64,000 nt of DNA, from contig OY720099.1 in NCBI GenBank assembly GCA_963082875.1, forward strand, positions 1,116,001 through 1,180,000, read 5' to 3'. Shown one piece after another: positions 1 through 10,900 of the stretch (position 1 is the first letter of the stretch; each line of letters opens with the position of its first letter). This DNA is from Corella eumyota (taxonomy: Eukaryota > Chordata > Ascidiacea > Phlebobranchia > Corellidae). The notes beneath the pieces were generated by a model, which was not told the DNA's origin, did no database searches, and was given only the letters and a program-made list of their open reading frames with translations. Both the position numbers and the translations under genes were made by a program.

Positions 1-40
1 TGATGACAACAAGAGCCCGGATGAAGGGTCACGTGATTAG
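1..40 (+). CDS. possible C-terminal end of an upstream gene
   Basis: From base 2 an open frame reads Asp-Asp-Asn-Lys-Ser-Pro-Asp-Glu-Gly-Ser-Arg-Asp and ends at a TAG at 38-40. It is richer in GC than the DNA that follows, and its acidic, Ser/Pro-containing composition would suit a protein tail. Twelve codons are too few to name a family or to prove coding. The call rests on the composition change only. Confidence 0.2.
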   Translation, partial: DDNKSPDEGSRD

Positions 41-930
41 TTGCCTGTTTCGGAATGTGTGCTGCAGAATTGGGTTTGTTATGTGCGTGAAAGAATGACG
101 AGTGTTTGGTTAATGGCGTCACAGTCCTGTAACAATAGTAACACTGTTAAGTCATAGTAAGTATTTTTTGCCAGTTCATAACACACACAACTATATTTTC
201 AGGATTTTTTTTTCAACACACATTATTTGAATACAAATATTTCAAACTATGTGAATACCCTTTGTGCTCCACATATGTTTATAATGACAACATATTCGAA
301 TTGCATTTATTGCAATTCCTGTTACCCAATATAGCCATATGCAGAGTGTAAAGTGTTCAAATTAGTGATCTATTTTTCCTGTTTTATTGTAAATTTACTG
401 GGAAAAATTAGACGATCGATAACAGGCATGTTTGCTTAGCTACCCTCGGTGTGTGTATAGCATTGAAAAACATGATCAATTATTTATAGACATTTTGTCG
501 TGTTATAAAGCAATTTGTATTTAGTATTTTATTACTAACGACCCCTACTTTATTTTACAATATATTTTATTGATTTTTTTTACTGTGTTTTAATATTAAC
601 ACTAATCTCATTGGCAACATGAATATAAATGCTTAAGTACTAAATGATTTTTGAATTTGTTTAAATTTGTTTGTTCAGGAATCTAATTTCCCTCCCCTAT
701 TACAGCCTACCAGGAAATAACGTATAAAACAATATTGTTATAAAATTTTCACCTAATATTGGGTCAATTTGCGGCTGGAATTTTATTTAAAAATGTAGCT
801 GGACCTTAGACTAAATAAAAATCTAGAACATTTTAAAATTATAAACCTTATAAATTGTTTAAATATTTAATTAAAAACCAAAATTAATTATTTTTAAATC
901 TCGTACAGTTTGTTTAGAATGTTCTAGAAC
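41..930. other. intergenic flank, no gene seen
   Basis: AT-rich sequence with no exon-like stretch that I can support. A TTTATT at 782-787 reads AATAAA on the minus strand, about 145 bases past the stop of the small membrane-protein gene, and is its best polyadenylation-signal candidate. Confidence 0.4.
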
Positions 931-1498
931 TTACGTGTTATCATCAATGTTTTCTACGTCATCGTTGACGTCATGAATTTGTTTCATTAAACTGGGGCGA
1001 TCAAATTGTGGTCGTTTCACATATTCCAAGTAATATTGCTCATACCTCGCTTCCTCATTTTCACTCTAAAATAAATAAGTAAAGTATTTTTAAAACCCAA
1101 TAAACATCAGGAATTTTTGAGTGACTAAACTGTCAAAAATATATAGGATTTAACAGTCTCAAATTAGTGTATTTTTGCTTAAACAAAACTTGTTTTCAAA
1201 ACAACGTATTAGTTAGTTGACGTCACATTATTTTTGAATATGACGTCATTTAGCAATTAATTTAAAATATTTAATATTTGAATTATTATACAAACTTATA
1301 AACTGACTTTTTTATACTTCTTACCTGTACATATTTAATAATCAATATTGTCAACCCGCCCATATAAAAAATAAGAACTATTATAATGTAATGAATCGGT
1401 GACAATGCCCCTGAATTATGACCATTACCTGAATGGTCAGGAAAAATATGATGTAACTCTTCTTCTGGTAATACTGTTGTTAAGTTATGAGGAGACAT
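931..1498 (-). CDS. small single-pass membrane protein (unrecognised family)
   Basis: Two coding exons on the minus strand, 1498-1325 and 1065-931, join in phase 0 through a GT-AG intron to give 102 residues. Residues 1-33 are acidic and His-containing with one N-glycosylation sequon (Asn-Leu-Thr, residues 5-7). Residues about 36-56 form a single hydrophobic segment. The remaining 45 residues are strongly charged, with a tyrosine-rich stretch (Tyr-Glu-Gln-Tyr-Tyr) just after the membrane and an acidic end. No signal peptide is seen, so a type III single-span topology with an outer N-terminus is likely. Layout and size recall KCNE-type potassium-channel beta subunits, but I see no KCNE signature, so this is only a resemblance of architecture. 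The neighbouring TRAPPC5 gene lies upstream on the same strand, 663 bases away. Confidence 0.55.
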
Positions 1499-2161
1499 AA
1501 TGGTCTATCTACTATAGCTAGTCCATATCTAACACTACTGTATAGGTTTGCACTAAAAACTTAAACTTGGGTTTGTCAATGAAAAATAAAACCCGACATA
1601 AAATTAGCTGTCGGAAATCTAATTAATAATGCATGTAATGTTGGAATCTGTTTTCACAGTTGAACGAAATTGCAAAGACCGTTTTCATTTAAAAAATATT
1701 GATTTGTTTTTTATCATTACGTAAGTCAGGGGAGAGTGACATAAGATAATGTTAAGTGATAGATAAGATAAATATTTGGTTGTATGTTTTATACTCTTGG
1801 GGATTTTGTATTTAATAACAATTAAATTTTTATGTTTTTTGGTTGCTATGGCATTAAAAAATAATTAACCGTCTGGGTTTTAATTATTCAGGATATTTGA
1901 AATATCGTATTCTGTGTTGCCAAGTTTTTTAATTAATTTTGTATTTTTTTTAATATCAGAAGAACGCAAATTTTTTAAATAAAACAATTAAAACAAAATC
2001 TAACCAAACCTACTAAGAAATTTAACAAGATTTATTCTCTTTGTTGAATATTTTAGTTCAAAATATAAACTTAAAAAAAATTGATAAAATAACAGTCCGA
2101 TAAAAATAAAAAAGATTCAAAAAATATTGCAAATAAAACAAAAAATAAATACAATTGTCAT
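1499..2161. other. intergenic spacer between two minus-strand genes
   Basis: AT-rich spacer with no coding signal. TTTATT at 2031-2036 reads AATAAA on the minus strand, 126 bases after the TRAPPC5 stop, and is the likely polyadenylation signal of that gene. The rest would hold the promoter or 5' leader of the small membrane-protein gene; no clear motif stands out. Confidence 0.45.
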
Positions 2162-3873
2162 TTATGCAATTGATTTATCTTTAGTTATAACGGATTCTTC
2201 AAATTTAATCATTAATGTTGTTCCTTTATGCCAATGAGCTGTTACCTGTCAAAAATAATGTAAAAAACAAATTTAAAATCCAGCTAAATTTTTAATATGG
2301 AATTTATTTATAAATATTTTTTTGATCACCTTTGAATTAAAATTTGATAGATTGAGTATAGCTTCAACAATACCGGCTGCAAATGATGCACAATTTAAAG
2401 AACCCTAAAATAATATTAAGGTTTTATTAATTATATTAATAATGTACATTTTTACAGTACCAATATATTGAAATAATAGGTTGTGTATTTAATTGCTAAA
2501 AATAAATTTAAAATTAACCTAACAAAAGTAAGAGTATTAAACAAAAATTTCATGGAAATAAAGTAACCTAAAACAAAGTTTGTTATTAATAATCATATAA
2601 TAAACTGTTATATATAAATTACATTAAAACTTAGGTTAAAATAGTAATTAAAAATGTCATTAAAGTAAATTTACCTTGTCTTTAGGCACACAAATAAATG
2701 TACTAATAATTGGTTCTTTTTCAATAATGTAATATATTTTATCATCATCGCTCGCTTGCTCTAATTTATCTGCTTCTTTACCAAACAAAGCTTTCCATAA
2801 ATTTACCTAAAAAAGGTATATATTTTGAATATTTTAATTAGGTTTATTATAGTGTAAGACAGATTTTAACTTAATGGCTTTAGTGACCAACTGGAAAATT
2901 ATGTCACTATTTTATTTTTATCAGCGAGATTTTTAAAATTGTTACCACTCTTGATGTTAAAAAAAACGAAATAAAAATATAAAAAAGAAAGAATATATAT
3001 ACCACAAAACATAATTCTAAATGAAATATTAATTAAATTTATAGACCAGGTGTTATTGCTTTTACTTTGGCGTTATTTTTGTCATTTATTTTATCAAGTT
3101 TTACCTTGACAAACATTAAAATATTGAGGACTTTGGTTTCTCTTTTACTTCCTTTGTCTCTCACACAAAGTAAATCGACCAATCGGGAGCCAACACTGTA
3201 TCCCAACTCTGATAACTTTGTCTACAACAGAATTTTTTTAAAGTTAACAATCAGATAAAAAAATGTTTTTTTTTTCGTATATATATGTTTATTCTTATTG
3301 TGGAAAAAATCAACTTTACATCTTAAACATACAGTGACATCAGTTACTTCAACCCAGTCTCAAGTTGACTTTGGCAGTTTGGGATATTATTAATTATAAT
3401 TGCAAGATAATTAAGCTGCTGATTGTTTTTTGGCCCAGCAAAAGTTTATACATATACTGTTTATAGCGCCTTACTACACAGCAATACAGCATAGGTAAAG
3501 ATCAAACCCAGAGCCTCGTGTAGTGAAACCAAGTTTACCCACAACACCATGCTGTTGTTTGTAATTTATTCTCAATGTAATAATTTCAAAGGCAGTGTAG
3601 ACATGAATGATAAACAAAACAGATATAAAACACTGTTTTACCCAAAATTTCTTTTGCATAAAATATTATATATTAGATATTGTAGATATAAACAAATTAG
3701 CAATAAACTCGTAGAAATTAACTAACCTGTAGTTCTGAAACGGATCGAACTCGATTTTGTGAATATTGAATCATTTCACTAAACAACAAAGCAAACGCAC
3801 TTAACGACACTTCTTGCTTTCCTTTGCTTAATGGTCGGTCCAATATTGTATTTCTGGGCCGTTTTAAATCCAT
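2162..3873 (-). CDS. TRAPPC5: TRAPP complex subunit 5 (Trs31/Bet3 family)
   Basis: Five minus-strand exons (3873-3727, 3221-3105, 2806-2675, 2404-2330, 2245-2162) join in frame into 184 residues; human TRAPPC5 has 188. The product is a core subunit of the TRAPP complexes, which tether vesicles at ER-Golgi and Golgi membranes and act as exchange factor for Rab1. Recognisable family blocks in order are Glu-Val-Ser-Leu-Ser-Ala-Phe-Ala-Leu-Leu-Phe (residues 21-31), Lys-Arg-Glu-Thr-Lys-Val-Leu near 75, Trp-Lys-Ala-Leu-Phe-Gly-Lys-Glu-Ala-Asp-Lys-Leu-Glu (about 92-104), Leu-Asn-Cys-Ala-Ser-Phe (about 135-140) and the Thr-Ala-His-Trp-His-Lys-Gly-Thr-Thr block near the end. The start is the first ATG of the reading frame and matches the family N-terminus. 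The gene looks complete and ordinary. Confidence 0.95.
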
Positions 3874-4301
3874 TTTTATCTATTAAATGCCAAGTTTTAA
3901 TGCAGAAAACCTAACTTGAGTGCTTTAAAAATGTAAACAATAAAAGAGGACAAACGATTTTCTGCCCGGGTGTAGTTCGGTCACCGTCCGGTAACGCCAG
4001 GCGGAACCAAGGTTAAATTTAGTAATTTTAATTTGAGTAAATTACTAAAATGGTTTAAAACTAAAACAATTTTTCCACATAATTACATAAAACACATACC
4101 TGCAAGAAATAAGTTTTAAAATAACGCAAAGACTTTAAGAAAATAGATTACATTTAGGTAAACCTAAGCATACAAAAAGAGTGTTTAAAAAGTCTAATAT
4201 TGTACAAAATAATCCATTGGTAATTCATATAAGAAAACGTTAATTTGAGGTAAAATAAAACACCATTTTGAAATATTAGTAAATTGATATATTTAAGTTA
4301 T
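3874..4301. other. spacer between TRAPPC5 and the P450 gene
   Basis: It holds the TRAPPC5 5' side, including a short GC-richer patch near 3965-4010 (cccgggtg, gtccggtaacgcc), which could be the TRAPPC5 promoter core. No coding signal seen. Confidence 0.35.
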
Positions 4302-7201
4302 CTATCTTTCTCTAACAACTACATCGAAGGAATACGGGACATTGGAGAGGCCCTGATGCGATTTATTTATTTCCGGCAGTGTAGACATCGTTGGGTCAGG
4401 CTCGAAATGAAATTTTTGAACCAACGAAACAAAGTAGATGAAAACTTCCATTCTAGCTAGTTGTTCTCCAAGACATGCACGGGGTCCAACCCCATACGGT
4501 AACACATTTTTCGATTTAACAAATTCCCCATTAGAATTAAGATGACGTTCCGGGATAAATTTTTCGGGGTACTTCCAATCATTAGGACTGTTATGGGCAC
4601 CCCAAACATTAGGCAAAATCTACAAATTAAAAAAAAAAACACTTATTCATAAAGAGACATTAAATTCTTTTTAACCTACTAAAGATTCAATTTTTTTCTT
4701 ACAGCGGTGCCTTTTGGTAAATTGTACCCTCCAATTATGACGTCACAACTGGTAGAATGTGGTGCACTTATGGGTGCCATGGTTCGGTATCGATACAGCT
4801 CCTCGATAAAAGCTGATGCGTAAGGCATCATGTCCTTATGAGCATATGTAACCTTTCCTTCCGAGCCTTAAACAAAAAGTAAATACAATCGTTTAATAAG
4901 TAGTTAACATTTATCTTCATTTAGGACAATAGTAAGGCCTATAATATGCTATAACATACCGACTATGTATAATATTTCTTTATACAGTTTCTTCTCAGCT
5001 TCTGGGTTATGCAGCAAGCACAAAATTCCCCACAAAAGAGTGTTCGTTGCAGTTTCAGTCCCAGCCATGAAAAGTTCGCGGATAAATTGTAACAACTGGG
5101 CGTCCTCCACAAAAATATTATTTTAAATTTCAACGATACGAACTAAATTTATTTCTTAATTGATTGATACCTTGTTAAGGCCCGTTCACACGGTGTACGC
5201 AACGCAACGTAGTGTAAGATTTCGCAACAATTTAAAATGAACAGAGTGGTTCACACGTACGAAAGATTGCATAGGTTAGGTCAAATTTCGTAAAGTTTTG
5301 TAGCCGAAGCGAAATTTACGCAAGATTTCGTAAGCGGTATACTTTTATTAGATATTTTGTATTTGTTAATCCCTAGAACTGGTAAAGTTACGTAACGCAA
5401 CGCAGCGCAACGCAACGTAAGCTTGTCGTGTGAACAGGCCTTTAAGCAACATTTTAAATTTCAAAAACGTTTGCAGTAAAAATAAATTTAAGTTGTAGAA
5501 ATATAAACACATACACTAACATAAATTTTTTAGTAGACCCATAAATTGATTACTTTGTCCACTAAATTTTATTTCATATAAAAGTAAACAACTTAGTTTG
5601 TTTTATGAACTTACAGTAAAACTTGAATCTGTATTCTCGTTCATCTTTAAAATAAAAGCATCAGTAAAGTCCCTAAGGTTGTTCTTATCAAAAGTTTTCT
5701 TGTGCTCGTCTACTATCTGTTTGAACATTCCTAGAAGAAGTAAAAAACCTCATTAAACGGTAACTTGCGTAGAGTTATTTAAGTTAAGTTACCCAATTCC
5801 TTTTTTATTTCTTTAAGAAGTTTCTGTAAATGACCACGAAATGGAGGGACGTGTTCCAACATTGGAGATAAAGTTATAATCTTAAAAGTTCTGACGGTAT
5901 CCGGATGTGTTAAACTAATTTAAAAACAAAATAAATTGGTTAAATACGTTACATACAGCATCGGGTTACGGACCTCAAGGTTTCAGGTTCGAACCGCAGC
6001 TATGCCATACTATTTCATCTTAAGACTCGCGTTTACAGATAGCTTAAACATCCCACAACAGCACAACCTTTACGATAAAAGTATATCAAAAACTAACAAC
6101 TTAAAATTATCTACTTACGATAGTCTTATGATTCTAATAATTTCAATAAACATCGGATCTTTGTACTCAAACCTGGACCCGAAAACAACACTAGCAATAT
6201 TATTGCAAATCGCCATAGATATGCAGTTCTAAAATTAAATGCCAATTAAGTTTTTATATTATGTGGTATATTAGTTTTAAAATCTATAACCAAAAAGTTA
6301 ATTAAATAGCGTTTTCTATTACCGACAGTCTTGTTTAAGTGACGTCATAAAGCATTGTTTAACCTGTTCTATTTCGTGTATTAATTTGGTTAAAAAATGA
6401 ATTTAAATAAATATTTTGATAATTTTACTTTCATATCAAACGGAGCTTCGTTATTGGACTTAATGACGTCACTTAGATAGACAATTTCTTCAGTAATTCG
6501 ATCTTCCATACTTTTCTTTCCGACCCCAAATCTAAGTAAATATCAACATATTAAATAAGGTTATAATAAAATATTTGTAGAATTTACTTACCCTCGCAAT
6601 GTAGTTACCCCAAAATGTTTTTGTGATCTCCAGTATTGATTATAATTTAAAGTTACGAAACCAATGTAGTCAGAACATTTGTCAAGAAAGGGAGTTGGTG
6701 GACGGTTCGAACTTTGGGCTCCATGCTTAACAAATCCCTGAATAATAAAAAAATATTAAAGTTTGATTTAAATATAGATTTAAGTAAGTTTTTAAGTTAA
6801 AAATAAAACAATTTGTCAAAAAACATCCGTTTTCTATTATATATATGCTATAACTAACAAAACAGAGCACATTATATGTCTATTTGAGCTACATTATAGG
6901 CAATTAAAAACGCTACAAGAAACATAAATACCTCATGTATTGCACTAGCATCGTTCAATACAACCCATTCTTTCATTCCAATACGGACTGAGAATATATT
7001 TCCATAAGTTTTAGCATAATCCAAAAACTCAATTTCAGGTCTCATACCAAGAAATGGAATACATCCTAACAATGGAAAACCTCTTGGCCCTGGTGGAAAG
7101 TTACTGCATGGTCTTCTATACCAGGAATAAAATAAACTTAAACCAATCAGCAGATATGCAATGGTATAGATATCAAGTATATCATATAAAATAAACCACA
7201 T
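4302..7201 (-). CDS. microsomal cytochrome P450, CYP2 clan
   Basis: Nine minus-strand exons (7201-6932, 6737-6592, 6531-6429, 6228-6119, 5914-5793, 5730-5615, 5104-4960, 4866-4703, 4619-4302) give 497 residues, the usual P450 length. Residues about 5-25 are a hydrophobic N-terminal ER anchor, followed by the proline-rich hinge Phe-Pro-Pro-Gly-Pro-Arg-Gly-Phe-Pro-Leu-Leu-Gly. The I-helix oxygen-activation motif Ala-Gly-Thr-Glu-Thr lies near 303-307, the ExxR pair in Glu-Leu-Tyr-Arg near 360, and the haem-binding loop at about 433-443 with Cys441 as the haem ligand. The nine-exon structure and sequence are CYP2-clan (CYP2D/2J/2U-like); the subfamily cannot be assigned by eye. These enzymes oxidise lipophilic substrates on the ER with electrons from P450 reductase. 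One oddity is Tyr rather than Phe at the start of the haem loop (Pro-Tyr-Gly-Val-Gly-Pro-Arg-Ala-Cys). Introns carry a MITE and a SINE. Confidence 0.95.
5175..5445. mobile_element. MITE with TTAA ends and about 17-bp terminal inverted repeats
   Basis: Inside a P450 intron. The left end reads ttaaggcccgttcacacg. The right end, reverse-complemented, reads ttaaaggcctgttcacacg, so the ends pair over about 17 bases with one or two mismatches. Both ends sit in TTAA, which suits a piggyBac-type target duplication. Next to both ends are subterminal runs of the gcaacgcaacg motif (about 5198-5210 and 5394-5417). No coding capacity. 271 bases in total. A hAT-like origin is the alternative; the TTAA makes piggyBac-like non-autonomous the better guess. 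Confidence 0.7.
5937..6118 (+). mobile_element. tRNA-derived SINE fragment in a P450 intron
   Basis: A box-A-like tggttaaatacg at 5937-5948 is followed about 37 bases later by a perfect Pol III B-box palindrome GGTTCGAACC (5986-5995). The downstream body (tactattt ... gcgtttac.gatagct ... gataaaa.tatcaaaaact) recurs at 37.37-37.50 kb, so this is a dispersed family and not a tRNA gene. Its end abuts the 3' edge of P450 exon 6228-6119. Confidence 0.6.
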
Positions 7202-7968
7202 TTTTCTTAACTGTTAAAAATTATTAAACTTCGTTAAATTGTAAAGTTTATTTTAATATTTAAATAAATTTAAATGCTTTACAAAAATATTTTTTAAACC
7301 TTAACACTTTGGTCTTATGTAGGCGTAGTTCACCTAAACCTGTTTACAAAATGTAGGTGAAGCGAAGCATTAAACGTTTTGCGTGCTGGTTAAGGTTGTT
7401 TTTACTTGGTTAAGAAAATGTAAAGTAGCAGAATGTCGCGCACGATTTATTGATAAAGATCAGTAACCGTAAAATTACTTGACCAAACTAGATCGTCATG
7501 TTTTTTGATAAGCCGTTTAAATGTCTCAAATATTTTAAAATATTCACGACTTAACATTTTAACAAGAAAAAATGTCACTAATATTCAACAATAAATAACA
7601 TTTTAAGCAAAATTGGTAAACTTTTAAGGTCTGGCATTAAATTAAGACCCTTTTCGCAGAACCAAATGTCTTTTTTAAGTGTCATCAGACGGTGTTTAAT
7701 TGCTTGAGTGTTTTAAACCATGATATTTTTAACTTTTGGAATTAGACCATGATATTTTTAACTTTTAGAATGTTTAACTACTCAGTAAACTTGATTTTTA
7801 AAAACATAGAAATAAATAAAAATTGCTAAATTTATTAAATTTTCTGATGTCGACTTCATAATAAACCATTGTTTTGCAACAATTTTGTATCAAACGAGTT
7901 AAAATATCACACGTTTTTAGCAATATGTGTGTAAAATATAAAAATGTTTTGTTAGATAAGAAATCTAA
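7202..7968. promoter_or_regulatory. intergenic region between divergent P450 and kelch genes
   Basis: The two genes start head to head across 767 bases, so the promoters of both should lie here. A short direct repeat (accatgatatttttaactttt) occurs twice at about 7718-7766. An in-frame TAA immediately precedes the kelch start codon. No TATA or initiator element stands out clearly from the AT-rich background. Confidence 0.4.
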
Positions 7969-10900
7969 ATGTATTATAGGCGTAATAGCAGGGCTGAAGT
8001 CGGTACATATCGTACGCCCCCACCTGCTAAGCCTAAAGAACTTAATAAATTACCAAATGCGATGAATAAAAAAGCAGGAACGAAGCAGACAAATGCAAAT
8101 GATCCGCTGCAAATTTTCCCGTTGCTTAACCAGCACGAGCTTTTCATGACAAGACTGAAGGACTTATGGACGTCCGGTCATTTATGTGATGTTCAACTTT
8201 CAGTGACCGAATTAAATGAAGAGAAGACGACTTTTAAAGCTCATAAGGTCGAAACCTTCTCAAATTGCAGGTTATAAATTCATAGTAAAGCAAAATGCCT
8301 AAAATGCGTAAGAGTAACCGTAAAAGTACTAAAAAATAATTGATTTTTATTAACTCAATAACCTTTTATTTTAAATTTTAGGTTGTTTTGGCGGCCAATA
8401 GTGATTATTTACGTGACATGTTTGTACTTAAGGAAAACACAGACGGTCAGGATATCACTAAAATCCCGTTGCTTGGTATAAAAAGTAACGTTGTTGAAGA
8501 AATTTTAGAAGCAATTTACAGGTAAAAAAGAGTACTAACTAACTAACTGATTTACTTACATAGTAAAATTGCACTAAACATTTGATATTTATTAATTTTT
8601 AGCGGGTTTGTATCCTTATCAAAGAAAACAGTCGATGATATGTTGTCAGCAGCCTCGTTTTTAAGAATGGCTTCAGTTGTTGATGCTTGCGCTAACTTTT
8701 TATCGCAACGACTTTGCGTACAAAACTGTCTCCGAACTTTACAGGTAGGCCCCTGTATTTATAGCATGTGGTATTAATTACTTAATATTACTTTAAAAAC
8801 TTATAATATTGGCCAATGTTTTATATTATTTATCATATTTTATACTCTTTTCTGTACATAATTGGTTTAAAATTGTGATTATTTTTAGGTAGCAAATCTT
8901 TATGATTTATCAAATTTGCTTGAAGAGTGTTACAAAATGGCAAGTGAAAATTTCGGAGTAGTTTCACAACAAAAAGAGTTTTTAAAACTTCGATATTGTG
9001 AGGTTCAATTTATTTTGCCACGTCAAGATTTACAAGTGACGTCAGAGTTGATCATTTTTGATTCGGTTATTAAGTGGGTCGATGCTGACAAGTAAGTTTG
9101 GAAAAAAAATAATTGGTTACCTTAGCCCAGTCTTAAGTTTAAGATATTATAAATCTTCTGATATTACCCCAACCCAGTCTTAAGTTGTACAAGTTTAAGA
9201 TATTACTGACCTCATGATATTATCCCAACCTAGTCCCAAATTGTACAAATTTAAAATATTATTGACCTCATAATATTACCCAACCAAGTCTTAAGTTGTA
9301 CAAGTTAAAGATTTATTGACCTTATGATATTACCCCAACCCAAGCTTAAATTGTACAAGTTTAAGATATTATTTCCCTAATGATATTACCCTAACCCAGT
9401 CTAAAGTTATACAAGTTTAAGATTTATTGACCTCATGATATTATTTCAACCCAGACTTAAGTTGTACAAGTTTAAGATATTATTAACTTCATGATATTAC
9501 CCCAACCCAGTCTTAAGTTGTACAAGTTTAATATATTACTGATCTCATGATATTACCCCAATCCTATCTTAAATTGGGAAGTTTAAGATAATATTCACCT
9601 CATGATATTACCCCAACCCAATCTCAAGTTGCACAAGTTTAAGATATTATTGACTTCATGATATTATCCCAACCCAATCTCAAGTTGCACAAGTTTAAGA
9701 TATTATTGGCCTTATAGTATTTCCCCAACCCAGTTTAAAATATTATTAACTTAAGTTCAAGATATTATTAACTTAAGTTCAAGATATTATTAACTTAAAA
9801 CATCAACTAGCAAGAAAAAGAAAATGTTCCGTTTTTAGGTCCACAAGAATCACTTACGCTAGTCGACTAATGCGTAATGTTCGCTTTCCAATGATCCCAG
9901 AAAACGAGATAATTGACAGAATAGAAAAATCTCCCTACGTGTCAGAAGTTCCTGAAATAGGGGAGTTAGTAAGGGAAGGTATTAGATATCATTTGTTAAC
10001 GTTCAGAAGAAGTGTTATGCAAAATCAAAGGACGGAGCCAAGGTCCACTGATAAGGTTAAGCAACTTTTACACCTATTTTTAATAATTTATTTGTTTAAC
10101 AATTGTTAATAGAAAAGCAATCTTAAAATGTTTCGTATTTTCACTCGATTTTGTTAATTTTAGAGGCAAGTGATAGTAGGTTGTGGTGGACTGGCGTTAA
10201 AGAAAGAAGGACAATTCACCGATGCTGTTTATTATTGCGATTTAGAGGAAGGAGAGTGGAATAAATTAACAAAGTTGCCTGAACCAAGACACCACCATGC
10301 GGGTAATGTTAAAATTATATTTGTTATGTTAAAGGGAATCAACAAAGCCGCGCAGTTTATTTAAATTATAAATCCCTATATTTTAAATTTATTTTTATAT
10401 GTTTAAACTCACGGTAAACCTTTTTTTATTAATATTTATTCGTTTTAGTTGCCAATCTTGGTGGATTTTTATATGTGGCTGGAGGGGATAGCTCAGAAGG
10501 AACGGATTTACCAAGTAATAAGGTAAAATATTCTATTGCATATGCATTAAACTATGTAATGTGTATCAATATATACTTAAAAAAAAATTTACATACCCAA
10601 AGAAATTTTTAAAGCTTGCATTAAGACAGTGCGAAAAAATAGACTTTTGTAGATTTTAAATTCAACCAAAATTTAAGTAAATTAATTAACTTAATCAAGG
10701 TTTGGAGATTTGATCCTTGGTTGGAGGAATGGTTGGAGATATCTTCAATGAATTTACCAAGAGAATGTTTTCAGATGACAGAGCTTAATCAGAAACTCTA
10801 TGTTGTCGGTAAGGTCACAAATTAAAAAAAATATATTTTAATCTTAAACTTTACAGGTTTAATATATATAAAAAAATGTGGGCTAATTAATTGACATTTT

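Noticed and set aside
5936-6232. 98-residue plus-strand frame across a P450 intron and exon
   Set aside because: It runs antisense through a confirmed P450 exon and a SINE, so it is not a gene.
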